Position numbers and translations under genes: made by a program. From the IMG/VR virus record IMGVR_UViG_3300020608_000013, positions 124,001 to 188,000 of that record: DNA of 64,000 bases; one strand, written 5' to 3'. Source of the DNA: a virus. The notes beneath the pieces were generated by a model. The model worked only from the letters and a program-made list of their open reading frames with translations, had not been told where the DNA came from and ran no database searches. This document shows, one piece after another, positions 1 through 10,400 of the stretch (position 1 is the stretch's first letter; every line of letters begins with the position of its first letter).

Positions 1-2605
1 GTTCTACACAAGGGTCTTGCATTATCGTCAACCATGTTGCGTTAGGCTTCATTTCTGGTTTTTGACGACGTTTAGCTTTCCTATTCTTGTAATCCTCGAC
101 CGATTTAAACAATTCTTTATAAGCGATGCTCGGTAGACGTTCATAACCTCTAACGCGTGACATTAACTCACTGTTAGGGTCTTCATGGTAATCGAAAGTT
201 AATAGTTCTACAGCACGTACAAGTAACGGAATGAACTCGTGGGGTTCGCCCATAGTAATTAACAAGTCTCTTGAGATCGGGTCTATGAATAGTTCGTTAT
301 AAGTCTCTATTTTCACCAGACCTCGCGCTTCTACGTTTAAGGTGTTTAGTATACCTAATAACCCTTCAGGGGTGTCGTAGTGAGCGACATTGTAATTTAA
401 GTTGGTTTTGTTGTAGGCGGCTAACCCGCTAAATAATAACTCCTCTTGAAAGTTTATTCGGTTAAATATTAGGTGGTAGTCTTTAAAGGTTATTGCATAT
501 TGATCAGGTTTTAATACATATTCCTCACCAACAGGTTTTACCGTTACATCTCGTGCAAAATGTTCAATACAGTAAGATAGCCCTTTTAAAGTCGCTAAGA
601 TTATAATGACAGGGATATTTCTCCCCATAAGTTTAACGGTTGCGTACTCTGTGAGCGAGTGTGTATCGAAGCGTAAAACATCCGTTAAATGTTTTTTATC
701 AACGTTGTTGTTTTCGTTTAAATAAGTGACTACCCCATCGTTGTTTAAGAAAAGTAATTGCCCTCCGTTATTAGTAACACCTATGAAAGTACCGTACTTT
801 TTTTCAGGCTTGGTGATGTCTTTTGTAGTCAACGTTTGACGTGTTTTATGGTTAAATGTTAAACGTGTGTCGTCACTAGTCTCGATCCAGTCAAATGATT
901 TTGCTAATGCGCTATAGTGTCGACCCTGTTGTTTAAAGTTGTTGTCGAAAACAGGTGTTGGGTTAAGTGAATAGTTTTCATATTTTAAACTAGTTTGGTT
1001 CACCGTTTTCTTTAACCATACCGCATAGTTATTTGCCTTACGAATACCTCGTTGTACAAATATTTTACTGACTGCGCTAGAGATAACGACATTTTCAGGA
1101 CCAATTTTTCTAAGCGGCATATCGACGGTTTGCTTACGCATCCGTGATAGATTACCGTTATTCATGAAAACACCGTCTTCATCTACCACAGGTAGCTGTA
1201 TAGTGAGTGTCGTTGCCTCGCCTTGTATGGGTTTATACCTTACTTTATACAACATGTAATTATCCTTAACAGATTTGACATGTTGTTTACTATACCCTTC
1301 TAAAACCCAACCACCTCGTTGAATGTGTGAAATGGTGTTAACCATATCCTTTTCCAACAGTTCTTCGATGTACTGTGTATTATCGTTAAATAACGATGAC
1401 TTTAACATCGACGCTTTAGTCACGCCTTTTATTTTAGGGAGTTTATCCCCTTTTAGTATAAGTTCGTCAGGCTTGATAGCAGTCAAATCATCTAGTCGGA
1501 TGGTAGGATCATCAGGGCTTTTAATATCGCGCCATTTACCAAGTTTACTTACAGTGTCGCGATGCGTCTTTTCATCAATAAGACCCACTTTAAGTAAATA
1601 ATTTAGTTTATTTTCGTTGAACGTTTCTATTTTCGGGATCGGTTCATTGTAAGTTTTATTTACATAAGTAGGTTTAGTGGTCGGGATTAACGTGTCGTTT
1701 AACTCCTCTTCTAAAATATCTAACTTTTCGACATCTTGATCATCATACTCTTTTGTAACAGTCGCCTCACTAATCCCATTTAAGAAAGACATGAGTTGTT
1801 TATTAAGTACTTTTGAATCTTTTCTAGAACGGGGTGGTATGTTTTTCCCTATAGTGGGTGAATATGTTTTATCTTTATTAAGATTGTGCAACCAACCTAA
1901 ATTTAAAATAACATAGTGTGTATTAAATTTCAAAATAAAGTTTAACCGACTTGCTTGTTCGGGTGTTAGCTTCCCAAGTCGTGTGGCGGTGTCATTTACA
2001 TTGGTGGAGCGATACAGGTCAAGTAAAACTAATTTACTGTAAGATAAACCTTTACTAAATAGTTGTTTATCGTCGATATGTTTTAAATAGTTTTGAGTCT
2101 TCTCATCGTATTTCACATTATCTAATTCGATTATATAGTAGGAAGGTACGTTTAATTTACTCGATTGTACCAAGCGCTCTAGAAAAAGGTCTAAAATACG
2201 TGCCTTCTTTTGTTGTGCAATACGATCGCGATCGCGTTCATTTAATGTGTGTTTTAATGAATCGTAGTTTAGAATGTAACGACCTTTTAAATCACTAATC
2301 GCTAACGGGTTTGTCGAGACGTGTTTAAACGTGCAATCACTATGTGTTTTCGTAAAATGATCGACAGTTTCTCGAACAGGGCGGTGAGGCATACCCTTAA
2401 GCCCTTTCTCATTATAGATAAGGTAAGGGGTTGTCGTTCTATAGGAGGTTAATTTAGTTAAGGGTTTAAATGGGGTGTCGCCGTCGGTCAGGTAATGTAC
2501 GATACAATTAGTAGGTAATTGTAGTAAATCGTAGTCTTTAACAAGGGGGTTCTTTAATCGTTTAGGTTCTCTAATTTCGTTATAGTGGACTACTAGATTA
2601 CTCAT
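1..2605 (-). CDS. RNA polymerase beta-like subunit, virion type (partial)
   Basis: The frame is open from an ATG at 2605 to the window edge, giving at least 868 residues without a stop. I read it as the N-terminal beta-type subunit of a split multisubunit phage RNA polymerase. Around residues 430-500 a segment with LPVVDEDGVFMNNG followed by a basic stretch resembles the bacterial beta region where GTFIINGTERV occurs. The gene begins 5 nt after the stop of the beta'-like gene, so the two are probably co-translated. In phiKZ the virion polymerase subunits gp178 and gp180 are near neighbours next to gp181, the same arrangement as here. The C-terminal end and beta active-site lysines lie outside the window. 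The assignment rests on context and one motif. Confidence 0.68.
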   Translation of the reverse strand, partial: MSNLVVHYNEIREPKRLKNPLVKDYDLLQLPTNCIVHYLTDGDTPFKPLTKLTSYRTTTPYLIYNEKGLKGMPHRPVRETVDHFTKTHSDCTFKHVSTNPLAISDLKGRYILNYDSLKHTLNERDRDRIAQQKKARILDLFLERLVQSSKLNVPSYYIIELDNVKYDEKTQNYLKHIDDKQLFSKGLSYSKLVLLDLYRSTNVNDTATRLGKLTPEQASRLNFILKFNTHYVILNLGWLHNLNKDKTYSPTIGKNIPPRSRKDSKVLNKQLMSFLNGISEATVTKEYDDQDVEKLDILEEELNDTLIPTTKPTYVNKTYNEPIPKIETFNENKLNYLLKVGLIDEKTHRDTVSKLGKWRDIKSPDDPTIRLDDLTAIKPDELILKGDKLPKIKGVTKASMLKSSLFNDNTQYIEELLEKDMVNTISHIQRGGWVLEGYSKQHVKSVKDNYMLYKVRYKPIQGEATTLTIQLPVVDEDGVFMNNGNLSRMRKQTVDMPLRKIGPENVVISSAVSKIFVQRGIRKANNYAVWLKKTVNQTSLKYENYSLNPTPVFDNNFKQQGRHYSALAKSFDWIETSDDTRLTFNHKTRQTLTTKDITKPEKKYGTFIGVTNNGGQLLFLNNDGVVTYLNENNNVDKKHLTDVLRFDTHSLTEYATVKLMGRNIPVIIILATLKGLSYCIEHFARDVTVKPVGEEYVLKPDQYAITFKDYHLIFNRINFQEELLFSGLAAYNKTNLNYNVAHYDTPEGLLGILNTLNVEARGLVKIETYNELFIDPISRDLLITMGEPHEFIPLLVRAVELLTFDYHEDPNSELMSRVRGYERLPSIAYKELFKSVEDYKNRKAKRRQKPEMKPNATWLTIMQDPCVE

Positions 2606-2610
2606 AGGTT

Positions 2611-4218
2611 TTACTCAAATTCAGTTAGATGGGCGTAAACTAATTCGTTCACGTTGTTACTTGGGCTATACATTAATTTATTTTTACGGTCAAGGTAGTA
2701 ATGGGCTTTATCGAATAAATTATGGACTTCTTGTATAGCGTCTTCAGTCCATAACGTATGAGCAGAAGTCATGTCACCATCATTATCGGCTGCTAATGGA
2801 CCGTAGTGGTTGACGTGGGGCGACATTCCGTCATAGTAGAATGTACTACCTCTGAGTGGGAAGTTAACGATTTTCTCACCAATAATAGTACCACTACTAT
2901 CAACTTGATCCAAATGAGTCGCATCGTTAGTTGTTTGTAAGTAGATTAATGAGGGATAGGTACTACCTTCATTAGCCGCAGGGTAACGGGTTACTATAGT
3001 AGGAGAGTCTCCTGCATAACTTTGCACCGATAGGTAGAGTAACTCAGTTAAATCTAAAGGTCTCAAATCTTGTTTATTGAAAACAGGCGCAAGGTCATTT
3101 TTATCGAAAAGTAACTGAACATATTTGTCATTCGATGCGATTAAGAATAAGGGCTTGCCTTTCACTTTAATAATCTCACGACGAAGTGAGTGGTTGGCGA
3201 ACCGATCAATAAGTTTACGGAGACCCTTTTCAGTATTTAATTCAGTATCGTTCTCATCAAACTTTATTACCGTTGGTTTAAAATTTGGACCTTCAAGTAC
3301 ACGAACAGTTTGGTTTGTAGGGTCGAATACTTGATCGAAAAATATAGATTTTAAATTAAATAACGCTTTAGGTAATAGGTTACTGACCGTTTGGTATAAG
3401 CCTAGAACTGTATGGTTTTCAGTGGGTAGTGTTTCATCATCGAGGTCGTGGTAACGCACGTTCATTGCGGTGAGAACGTTACGTGTTGTGTTATAAACTC
3501 CACGGTTTGCAAATTTATCCTGTGCGAACTTTTTGCGCCCGAACATAATAGACCTTATATGATGATAAACTGCATATACACCAAGTTGTATTTTAAATCG
3601 TGTAGCGTCTGCACTATACCTCGCTTCCTTATCTAATTTTGAAGGAATCAATGTGGTGAGTTGTAGCACTTTACGATACATAGGGGTTAACTCGTTTTCC
3701 TCTGGTTGACCATCGCTATTTTCTTCGACATCGCGCAGTCCCGCAGGGTAAACAAGAAATTTACTTAACAGTAAGTTATTCCTATTCATGCGGTTAAAGT
3801 CGACATCATAATTATGTCGATTGGATTGGTTGTACTCTAATCCATCGGGGTCGAAATTGCGTATAAAAAAGTCGAAACCTGTTTCACCATCAATAGCCTT
3901 CTCAAACCGCTTACTTTTCGAGTTAAAAACGGCACGTTCTTTACCTGCCATAATGTCAATGTAAAAAGCTTTCAAACGCGTTAATGTGAAAAAGATCGCA
4001 GGTTGTAAGACGGGTAATTTTAAATCAATATATCCGAAAGTAGTGTCCCGCGCTTCATCACCCTTCAGTCCAAAAATAGATTCAGAATAGAAACCTTTGT
4101 GATGATAGGCCTTCTCTCCGCTTTCGTAGATGTCGGGTACTTCAACAGGTTTTATACTGTTCACTTGCTGTGGCGTGAGTTCTAAAAGACCGAACTTTAG
4201 TGGCTGTACTTCACCCAT
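2611..4218 (-). CDS. RNA polymerase beta'-like subunit, N-terminal part with catalytic aspartates (virion type)
   Basis: This 535-residue protein carries AADNDGD (catalytic D478, D480, D482), the counterpart of NADFDGD in bacterial beta', which holds the active-site magnesium. Near the N-terminus, GFYSESIFG and FGYIDLKLPV resemble the beta' zipper region (GL.C.RIFGP and FGHIELA.PV). The protein stops shortly after the active site, as expected for the split beta' of phiKZ-like phages, whose C-terminal half is encoded elsewhere. Proximity to a gp181-like protein suggests the virion polymerase (gp180 type) more than the non-virion enzyme. The start has an AGGAG site 7 nt upstream. It forms an operon with the beta-like gene. 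Confidence 0.82.
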   Translation of the reverse strand: MGEVQPLKFGLLELTPQQVNSIKPVEVPDIYESGEKAYHHKGFYSESIFGLKGDEARDTTFGYIDLKLPVLQPAIFFTLTRLKAFYIDIMAGKERAVFNSKSKRFEKAIDGETGFDFFIRNFDPDGLEYNQSNRHNYDVDFNRMNRNNLLLSKFLVYPAGLRDVEENSDGQPEENELTPMYRKVLQLTTLIPSKLDKEARYSADATRFKIQLGVYAVYHHIRSIMFGRKKFAQDKFANRGVYNTTRNVLTAMNVRYHDLDDETLPTENHTVLGLYQTVSNLLPKALFNLKSIFFDQVFDPTNQTVRVLEGPNFKPTVIKFDENDTELNTEKGLRKLIDRFANHSLRREIIKVKGKPLFLIASNDKYVQLLFDKNDLAPVFNKQDLRPLDLTELLYLSVQSYAGDSPTIVTRYPAANEGSTYPSLIYLQTTNDATHLDQVDSSGTIIGEKIVNFPLRGSTFYYDGMSPHVNHYGPLAADNDGDMTSAHTLWTEDAIQEVHNLFDKAHYYLDRKNKLMYSPSNNVNELVYAHLTEFE

Positions 4219-4255
4219 AATCGCTCCTCTTGATAAAAAAAATAAACATTTTCTA

Positions 4256-4289
4256 GTACACTAACGAGCGAGAACGCTCGTTAGTGTAC
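4256..4289 (-). terminator. Long hairpin upstream of the polymerase genes
   Basis: A perfect 15-bp inverted repeat (4256-4270 / 4275-4289) with a 4-nt loop lies between the 168-residue gene and the beta'-like gene. On the minus strand an eight-T run follows only after a spacer, ending close to the ribosome-binding site of the polymerase gene. It may terminate or attenuate transcription into the polymerase genes. Confidence 0.6.
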
Positions 4290-4310
4290 CGTACTCAATT
4301 TATCAAGCCA

Positions 4311-4817
4311 TTAACCTTTAACGCTATAAGTCGTTTTAACCTCCCCACCACTTAAAGTGATGCATTCATCTTGCTTTTCTAGGTATACTTCATTACATTC
4401 AATCATGGAGAGGAATGTCCTAAAGTAATTAGCAACTACATTCAACCCGCTACTACACCCATTGATAAAATCAATTTTCCTACGAGTAGAAGTGTCTAGA
4501 CCATTCTGATCATGTATGAATTCACTAGGCTCTGTTAAGAAGATTTTATTTTCTGTCCAGTCAGTAGGGTAGCAAACATCGTTTTCATTAAAAAGTAGCA
4601 CGCGGGTCTCGCATCCTTTATGGTGTGATACACAAAAGACCATACTACCACAACCCACAAGCGGTGTAAAAAAGCACAGCTCGTAAGGACTTTTAAAACA
4701 ACTCGTTGTTAGAACTCTGTTGTTCAGAAGGTTTCTTGCATTGATGTAATACTTCACATTTAGTAATGTGGTTTGTGTTAGGAGTATGGTGTTATTGAAG
4801 TAATCGCTATTTCTCAT
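4311..4817 (-). CDS. Hypothetical protein, 168 aa
   Basis: I do not recognise this gene. The product is cysteine-rich for this phage (several Cys across 168 residues) and has no clear signal peptide or membrane segment. I chose the ATG at 4817 because a GGGGG ribosome-binding sequence lies about 8 nt upstream. A GTG at 4832 would add five residues but overlaps the stop codon of the upstream gene. It is the last gene before a strong hairpin and is probably transcribed with the three genes upstream of it. Confidence 0.7.
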   Translation of the reverse strand: MRNSDYFNNTILLTQTTLLNVKYYINARNLLNNRVLTTSCFKSPYELCFFTPLVGCGSMVFCVSHHKGCETRVLLFNENDVCYPTDWTENKIFLTEPSEFIHDQNGLDTSTRRKIDFINGCSSGLNVVANYFRTFLSMIECNEVYLEKQDECITLSGGEVKTTYSVKG

Positions 4818-4831
4818 ACATATCGCCCCCA

Positions 4832-5326
4832 CTAATTAGATAGGGTTAATACGTTAGTTTCTGTTAGTAGAACGGATTTATTTTTAATTATCCGTACGAA
4901 GGCTTGTTCATTCATTTGACTGAACACCCAGTTTATGTGGTCAGGGGATTGATTTACACTATTTGGTATTAGGGTCTTCAGGACGCTTGCGTATCGCAAG
5001 ATGGGGGGTATTGCAGCATATGCTTGTTGTATAACAGGTACTAATGGAGGAAGCGTGCTGTCTAACGTGTTAGCGATATTAGACGTTAACAACCGTTCGT
5101 TAAAAACAACTCTTTTCATTTTAGGCGTGTATATGATAATATCTGTACTATCGCCCGCACTATCGGTAGTGTAATAGAAACGCTCACCATGTAACGTACT
5201 GGATAGAATAGTCTTTTTTCTTAGGTTAGGCATCACACCTTTCTCAAAAACTTCCTTTACTAACACAGGCGTTACCCGTAATGGTCTTAGCGGCTCTACA
5301 TTTATGCTAGATTGTTTTGTTTCCAT
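4832..5326 (-). CDS. Hypothetical protein, 164 aa
   Basis: Unrecognised protein. The frame is open to 5383, but the ATG at 5326 (METKQSS) has GAGGAA 8 nt upstream, and the upstream extension would run through the hairpin at 5358-5384, so 5326 is the likely start. No motifs are visible. The ending TAG directly abuts the next gene, implying coupled translation. Confidence 0.7.
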   Translation of the reverse strand: METKQSSINVEPLRPLRVTPVLVKEVFEKGVMPNLRKKTILSSTLHGERFYYTTDSAGDSTDIIIYTPKMKRVVFNERLLTSNIANTLDSTLPPLVPVIQQAYAAIPPILRYASVLKTLIPNSVNQSPDHINWVFSQMNEQAFVRIIKNKSVLLTETNVLTLSN

Positions 5327-5357
5327 GTTTGTTTTCCTCGAGTTAAAATTGGGAAGA

Positions 5358-5384
5358 AATGTGCTATTTACAAAATAGCACATT
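5358..5384 (-). terminator. Intergenic hairpin
   Basis: A 12-bp perfect stem with a 3-nt loop lies 17 nt after the stop of the 200-residue gene. Only a short T4 tract follows about 13 nt later, so it is a weak or spaced terminator, or an RNA-processing hairpin. Confidence 0.5.
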
Positions 5385-5401
5385 ATTTAAAGAAAGTTGT
5401 T

Positions 5402-6004
5402 TTAAAATTGACCTGGTGTTATCAGACCCACATCGCCCCTTTTTAAAAAAGAGCGGCTTCGGCTTGACGCTCTTATGTAGAGGTAGCACCTTTTATCCAG
5501 CGCAGGATGTTGTTTAATACTTTTTACCGTATAAACTGTTTTCTCACCTTTCTCAACAAAGACCTTTTCTTCATCAGTGGTTGTGATCTCACTACATAAA
5601 GTTGCTGTGTGGTAAATACACCATTTTGCCAATAAGGTGTGTTTTGTCGATAAGATGGTTTCTTCATGGTCTATGTGGTTTTCACCACGTTCCCTTACTA
5701 AGCCTCCGTCGACAAACCGTCTATAGTCACGAGCAAATAAGATTGGTCCATATTGTGCAATCTCTTTAAGATTTTTGTCAAAAAGGTAGATTGCTAGTTT
5801 ATTACCTAAATGGTGCGTCACCCCAAAGTAATCCTTGTTAAAGGTATGGACAATGACTTTCTCCCCCGTGTGTAGGTCCTTTGGCGGAGGTATGTCGTAA
5901 TAATGGTCGAGTAACCTTATGTTGTGCAAGGACCTAGCATCGTGTATTATTAATTCATCATAAGACCTGAATAATTTTTCAATCAAGATTTGGAAAATTG
6001 TCAT
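5402..6004 (-). CDS. Hypothetical protein, 200 aa
   Basis: Unrecognised. The N-terminal half contains a beta-rich stretch (EKVIVHTFNKDYFGVTHHLG) and the rest is mixed, with Arg/Ser-rich residues near the C-terminus. The start codon overlaps the stop of the preceding LRR gene (TAATG), so translation is coupled; no strong independent ribosome-binding site is seen. Confidence 0.7.
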   Translation of the reverse strand: MTIFQILIEKLFRSYDELIIHDARSLHNIRLLDHYYDIPPPKDLHTGEKVIVHTFNKDYFGVTHHLGNKLAIYLFDKNLKEIAQYGPILFARDYRRFVDGGLVRERGENHIDHEETILSTKHTLLAKWCIYHTATLCSEITTTDEEKVFVEKGEKTVYTVKSIKQHPALDKRCYLYIRASSRSRSFLKRGDVGLITPGQF

Positions 6005-6615
6005 TATATCGTCGCATAGGTGAATTGCCCGTGCTTAATACGAGCAGGGACATTGTTTATGAACTCATTGACACTCGACCCAACAACCCGAGTGTCGTCG
6101 TTTAACTGTATAGTTAGTTTAGGACTAACATCATAAAGAGCCTCTATATTAACAAGCTCTCTACCACGTAGGTCTAGGAGTCTTAGGTTTTTGTAGGCGG
6201 TCAGTGTTCGACAGTCTATTTGCGCGTCAGGGTACGCGCTATTTAAGTAGAGCTGTTTTAGGCGGGGTGCGCCACCTATAATCGATAACCCTTGTACGTT
6301 AGAAGCATATAAAACCTCTAAATAAGGTAGTCTATATAAGACCACGACATCATCGTGGATGGGCCTTGAAATATCGAGTATGACTAGTTCTCTAAAGTCG
6401 CTTAAAAAGCTATAGTCTTTTATAAACGCACCTTCAAGGGTAATACCTTTAACGGTGTCATACCACTCTTGTGTTAGTTTATCGACGAAAACTTCTACAT
6501 TCACGGCATTTGTTAAATTGACAAATGGGGTTGGTTTTGGTAGGCGAGATTTTTGGTTTAAGGTCTGTACGTATGTTGTATTTCTATGTTTGAAAACATC
6601 GGGGGTGTTGAACAT
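6004..6615 (-). CDS. Leucine-rich-repeat-like protein, 203 aa
   Basis: Residues about 55-180 contain irregular LRR-type units with strand motifs such as LVILDIS, LEVLYASN, LKQLYLNS and LRLLDLRG, spaced roughly 20-25 residues. Such solenoids usually bind proteins. No catalytic domain or signal peptide is visible, so a cytoplasmic partner in the host or phage is likely (inference). The gene directly follows a second LRR gene at 6639-7343 and has GGAG upstream of ATG 6615. Further LRR-like proteins occur at 51482-52282 and 61240-64000. Confidence 0.72.
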   Translation of the reverse strand: MFNTPDVFKHRNTTYVQTLNQKSRLPKPTPFVNLTNAVNVEVFVDKLTQEWYDTVKGITLEGAFIKDYSFLSDFRELVILDISRPIHDDVVVLYRLPYLEVLYASNVQGLSIIGGAPRLKQLYLNSAYPDAQIDCRTLTAYKNLRLLDLRGRELVNIEALYDVSPKLTIQLNDDTRVVGSSVNEFINNVPARIKHGQFTYATI

Positions 6616-6638
6616 TACATATCTCCGTTTTTGAGTTT

Positions 6639-7343
6639 TTAAAATTCATAATCTTCCACGTCAAGAGGTCTTCTAATAACCCCTAGCTCATCTTCGTCTA
6701 GATCGTCCTCGAACTCATCGTGGTCCTGTTCATCTGTATATACAGTTTTGATGGTCGTACTTTGTTGGAGGTACTGACTCAGTTCCTCCTTGTCGTAGTT
6801 ACTACCTAGTAGCGTTAGGCGTTCTATATCGGTATCGATTAAAGCGTCTAAATTCTCTAGGGTGAGACCTGATAGGTCTAGAGACGTTAACGACCTAAAT
6901 CCCGTTAAGAGGTTACAGTCTAGCACATCAGTGTCACACCATGTCGTCTCTGTTAAATCCAGGTGTACTAGAAGTGGTAACTTATGCAACCGCTCTAGCT
7001 CATGTGGGGGGAGGGTCGCTCCCTCCATTATTAGAACCTTGATGAACAGACCCTCAACGCCCTGAATCTGTTCTATATCATTATAGCTTATATCGCAATA
7101 ATGGATACTACGAAATAACGACATGCCGAAAAAATCCTCTAGAGCGTTTTCTCGACAGCGGATGGCGGTACAACCATTCATGAAAGATCGTGGTAATTCA
7201 AGGAGGACGGCGCTTTCTTCTAATACAACGTTATCTAGACTTAGGCTGAACCCTTCATCGTCCTTAAGTCGATCAGCTAGTTTAAACAACTCGATTAAGT
7301 CATTAGGTTCGTGCCATTGAACAGGCGTTTTAATCTCGGACAT
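6639..7343 (-). CDS. Leucine-rich-repeat-like protein, 234 aa, acidic tail
   Basis: LRR-like strands (IHYCDISYNDIEQI, LVHLDLTETTW, LTSLDLSGLTLENL, IERLTLLGSN) occupy about residues 75-185. The last 35 residues are strongly acidic (EDDLDEDELG). This is the first gene of a minus-strand block, with GAGGAA before ATG 7343 and a TATATTAT promoter-like site at 7378-7386, so it is probably made early. The pairing of two LRR genes suggests duplication and divergence. Confidence 0.73.
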   Translation of the reverse strand: MSEIKTPVQWHEPNDLIELFKLADRLKDDEGFSLSLDNVVLEESAVLLELPRSFMNGCTAIRCRENALEDFFGMSLFRSIHYCDISYNDIEQIQGVEGLFIKVLIMEGATLPPHELERLHKLPLLVHLDLTETTWCDTDVLDCNLLTGFRSLTSLDLSGLTLENLDALIDTDIERLTLLGSNYDKEELSQYLQQSTTIKTVYTDEQDHDEFEDDLDEDELGVIRRPLDVEDYEF

Positions 7344-7377
7344 TTAAATTCCTCTTTCCATATTTTGATGCCAATAT

Positions 7378-7386
7378 AATAATATA
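7378..7386 (-). promoter_or_regulatory. TATATTATT early-type promoter element
   Basis: The minus strand reads ACATATATTATT about 35 nt before the start of the first LRR gene. It matches the YR-TATATTATA element found at seven other intergenic sites in this window except at the last base. phiKZ-like early promoters carry a comparable TATATTAC element. Confidence 0.55.
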
Positions 7387-7423
7387 TGTTCGTAAATATT
7401 TACATTTAAAAGGAGTGTCGTTA

Positions 7424-10400
7424 ATGAGTGACAATGAACTACACCAACTCGATAGTAATGAAGAAGATCGTATGTTGGACGATCTGTTCAATGACGACTA
7501 CGATCCACAAGGTTTTGACAAAGGGTCGAGAGACCCAATACAAAGTTTTTATAAAGGGACACGTAAAGAACTAAAAGAGACATTTACAGACTCTTCAAAA
7601 ATTGAAGATTTATTAGAAAAAACCCTACCCGACGAATACGCAGAAGCGTTGAGCGTTTTTAACTCAACAACAAGTGCGATAGAAGATGTCGTTGACGCTT
7701 CTAAAAACGATTTCCGCTATAAAGCGAAAGAGATATTAACCTCAACCGAAAAGATATTGCCCAATAAAGCTACCTCACTTAAAGAGAGAATTAGTAAACT
7801 CAACGAGTCCATCACTATCGATGATGAAGATGATGGACCAATAGGGATCAGTGAGGAAGAGGAGTTAAAACAGCGCCGTAAAGAAGAGTTAAGTAGTGCT
7901 TTGGCGAAACTGGCGCGTAAGGAAGAAAATCGTGATATAGTTACGAGCGCTGCTACTTCAGCATCTGTCGATAACCTAACCTTATCGACGGTTAAAGGTA
8001 ATCAAGCGATACTAACCGCACTGTCTGCGTTAAGTCGTAGTACTGAACGCACGGCTAGTTTTCACGAACAGATTACAAATAGCTACTACCGCAAATCACT
8101 AGAACTCCAATACCGCCAATTATTTACCCAGATCGATACCTATAAACTGTCAAGAAGCCACTTTAAAGAAATTGAACTTATTATGAATAAAGTTCAACAT
8201 AATACTGGCTTACCAGAGTTTAAGAAAATTACTCAATCAGAGCGGTTTGCTGAATTGTCTCAAACGAAGTTCATGATGGCTGCACAAGATTCCTTGTTCG
8301 GTAATGCAGAGTTTATAAAGAAGGGGATAGAGAATCTTAAAGATAAACTAGGTAGTAAGATAGATACTATCAAGAATACGGCTTCCTTAGTTGCTCAAGG
8401 TAAAGAAGCTATTGGTGACGAAGACCCTTATGAAGAAGCGGGTAAATCGTTCTCTAAATCATTAGGTGTTGTGCTCGGCAAGCTCTTTAAAGGACCTACA
8501 GAAGAAGAACGTCTCGAAGCTTTGCGCGATAGAGCTGAGCGTGAAGACCCTACTTCTATATGGGGTAAACTTTATCGGAAAGTGACGGATGAGTACCATA
8601 AGCGTAATGATGTGTTTGAAGAGAACACGAGTGAGCTTAGAGCAAGGGTTCGCGAGATCGGTCAGGAACTTGGTCGCAATACTGCTAGTTTAGAAGACGT
8701 ATTAAACCGCACAGCCTCCTCGGAAAGATTAGAGGATAGTATGGGTGATGGGTTTGCCAAACGTTTTGGTAAGGCGGCTGCTCGTAATATACTTAGCGCT
8801 TTCGGGGAAGCGACGGATGTCAATTTTGAAGATCGTGATATTGAAGATGAGTTTGGTGCATTCGCTAAACGAGATAAAACGACATTAAACCAAGTAATCC
8901 CCACTTTACTTTCTAAAATATACGATGTAACTCGCGCTATACATGAGGGTAGCGATCAAGTTACTGAAACAGTTTACGATCGAAGAGATGGTAAAATTAA
9001 GTCAAGGGAGGCGCGTGGCGCTGAAGTACGTGAGCGGTTTACAGGTGAGGCGGTAGCAAGTTCTTACCGTGGTGCGCTAGAAGAACTCCATAAGAAAATA
9101 GATGATCTTGGTGATTTTGATGAGGTAACAAGTAAGGAAGTAAAACGTAAGTTAAGCGAGATTGGGTTTAACGATGTACTGTCTAACGGTCTAAGTGCGG
9201 TTAATATCGATACGTTACTTAATGAAAAGTTTTATACACCTGAAGAAGAAGACCTGTCAAATAAAATACGTGAGGTTTTAAAAGATCGGTTAGATGATGA
9301 TAAAAAGTTAAAAGGGGAACTTAATGATGAGTTAATACGGTTAAGGAAGAACATCCGTGACGTTAGGGGGGAGATGGATGAGTATAGGCTTGAGTACGGT
9401 AGCGATGGTCTGGTTGACTCTGGGTTAATTACTGTCGATAGTAACGGCTCGCAAAGTTTAAACTTAGACGCTTATCGGCGCTACCTACTGGGTGAGTCAG
9501 TACTACAATCAACAGAAAGTGAGCGTAGTGAGGACACATCTACAAGAGAGGAAACACGCGAACACGATCCAGAGCGTAGTCAACGATCTGTTGTGGACTA
9601 CACTACACTACTAACATCTATCGACCAGTCTTTAACTGTCTTGACAGGGCGATCTGTTACAGACTATAGTAGTCCGTTAACTACCCTGAACGACACTGTT
9701 AAGACGATAGCTGAAAAACCTACGCCTGACTATACTGATGCGTTTACACGGATTACAGAATTACTCGAAGAGGTTAGTCGTAAACAACCGATCGATTATT
9801 CAGATAAATTAGATTCAACAAACGCGTTATTGACACGCCTCTACGAACGCCCTACACCATCATTAACCGAAAGTTTAAGCGAAACCAACGCGTTACTTGA
9901 GTCGCAAGTGAGTCGTCCCGACTACGACTACAGTTACCATAAACAAACGAATAAGTTACTTAGTGGGATAAAAGAACAACTTAGTAATAATGGGACAGAT
10001 TTACAACCAATACTAGATGGTATGGCTAGCCACCGTGATAGCCTCATAGAGACGCATACGTTACTACACGACAAGCAACTTGAGGTTCAAGGTAGTTTAC
10101 AGTCGGTTGTTAGGGAAATGGGCGAGACGTTACTAGACTGTTGTCAAGAACAGTTGAATCGTCTGGGTACATCGAAGTCACAACCTACCGTGGAAGAGAC
10201 TTATGATACTACTTCAGTTGAAACAGGTGATTACAAACCTATCGATCTTGTAGAGCTGCTTTCAAAACGACCTGAAGAAATAGACCCCGAATTATTGAAA
10301 CGTATTGACGAACAGCGTTATGAGTTAGTAGAGGAAACTTATACAGACGGGAATGAGAAAGTCAAGGGGAGTTTAATTGAGAGTAAACTCCCTGCTGGGT

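Noticed and set aside
1323-1601. Plus-strand frame opposite the beta-like polymerase gene
   Set aside because: It lies antisense within a conserved long gene and has no ribosome-binding site; a shadow frame.
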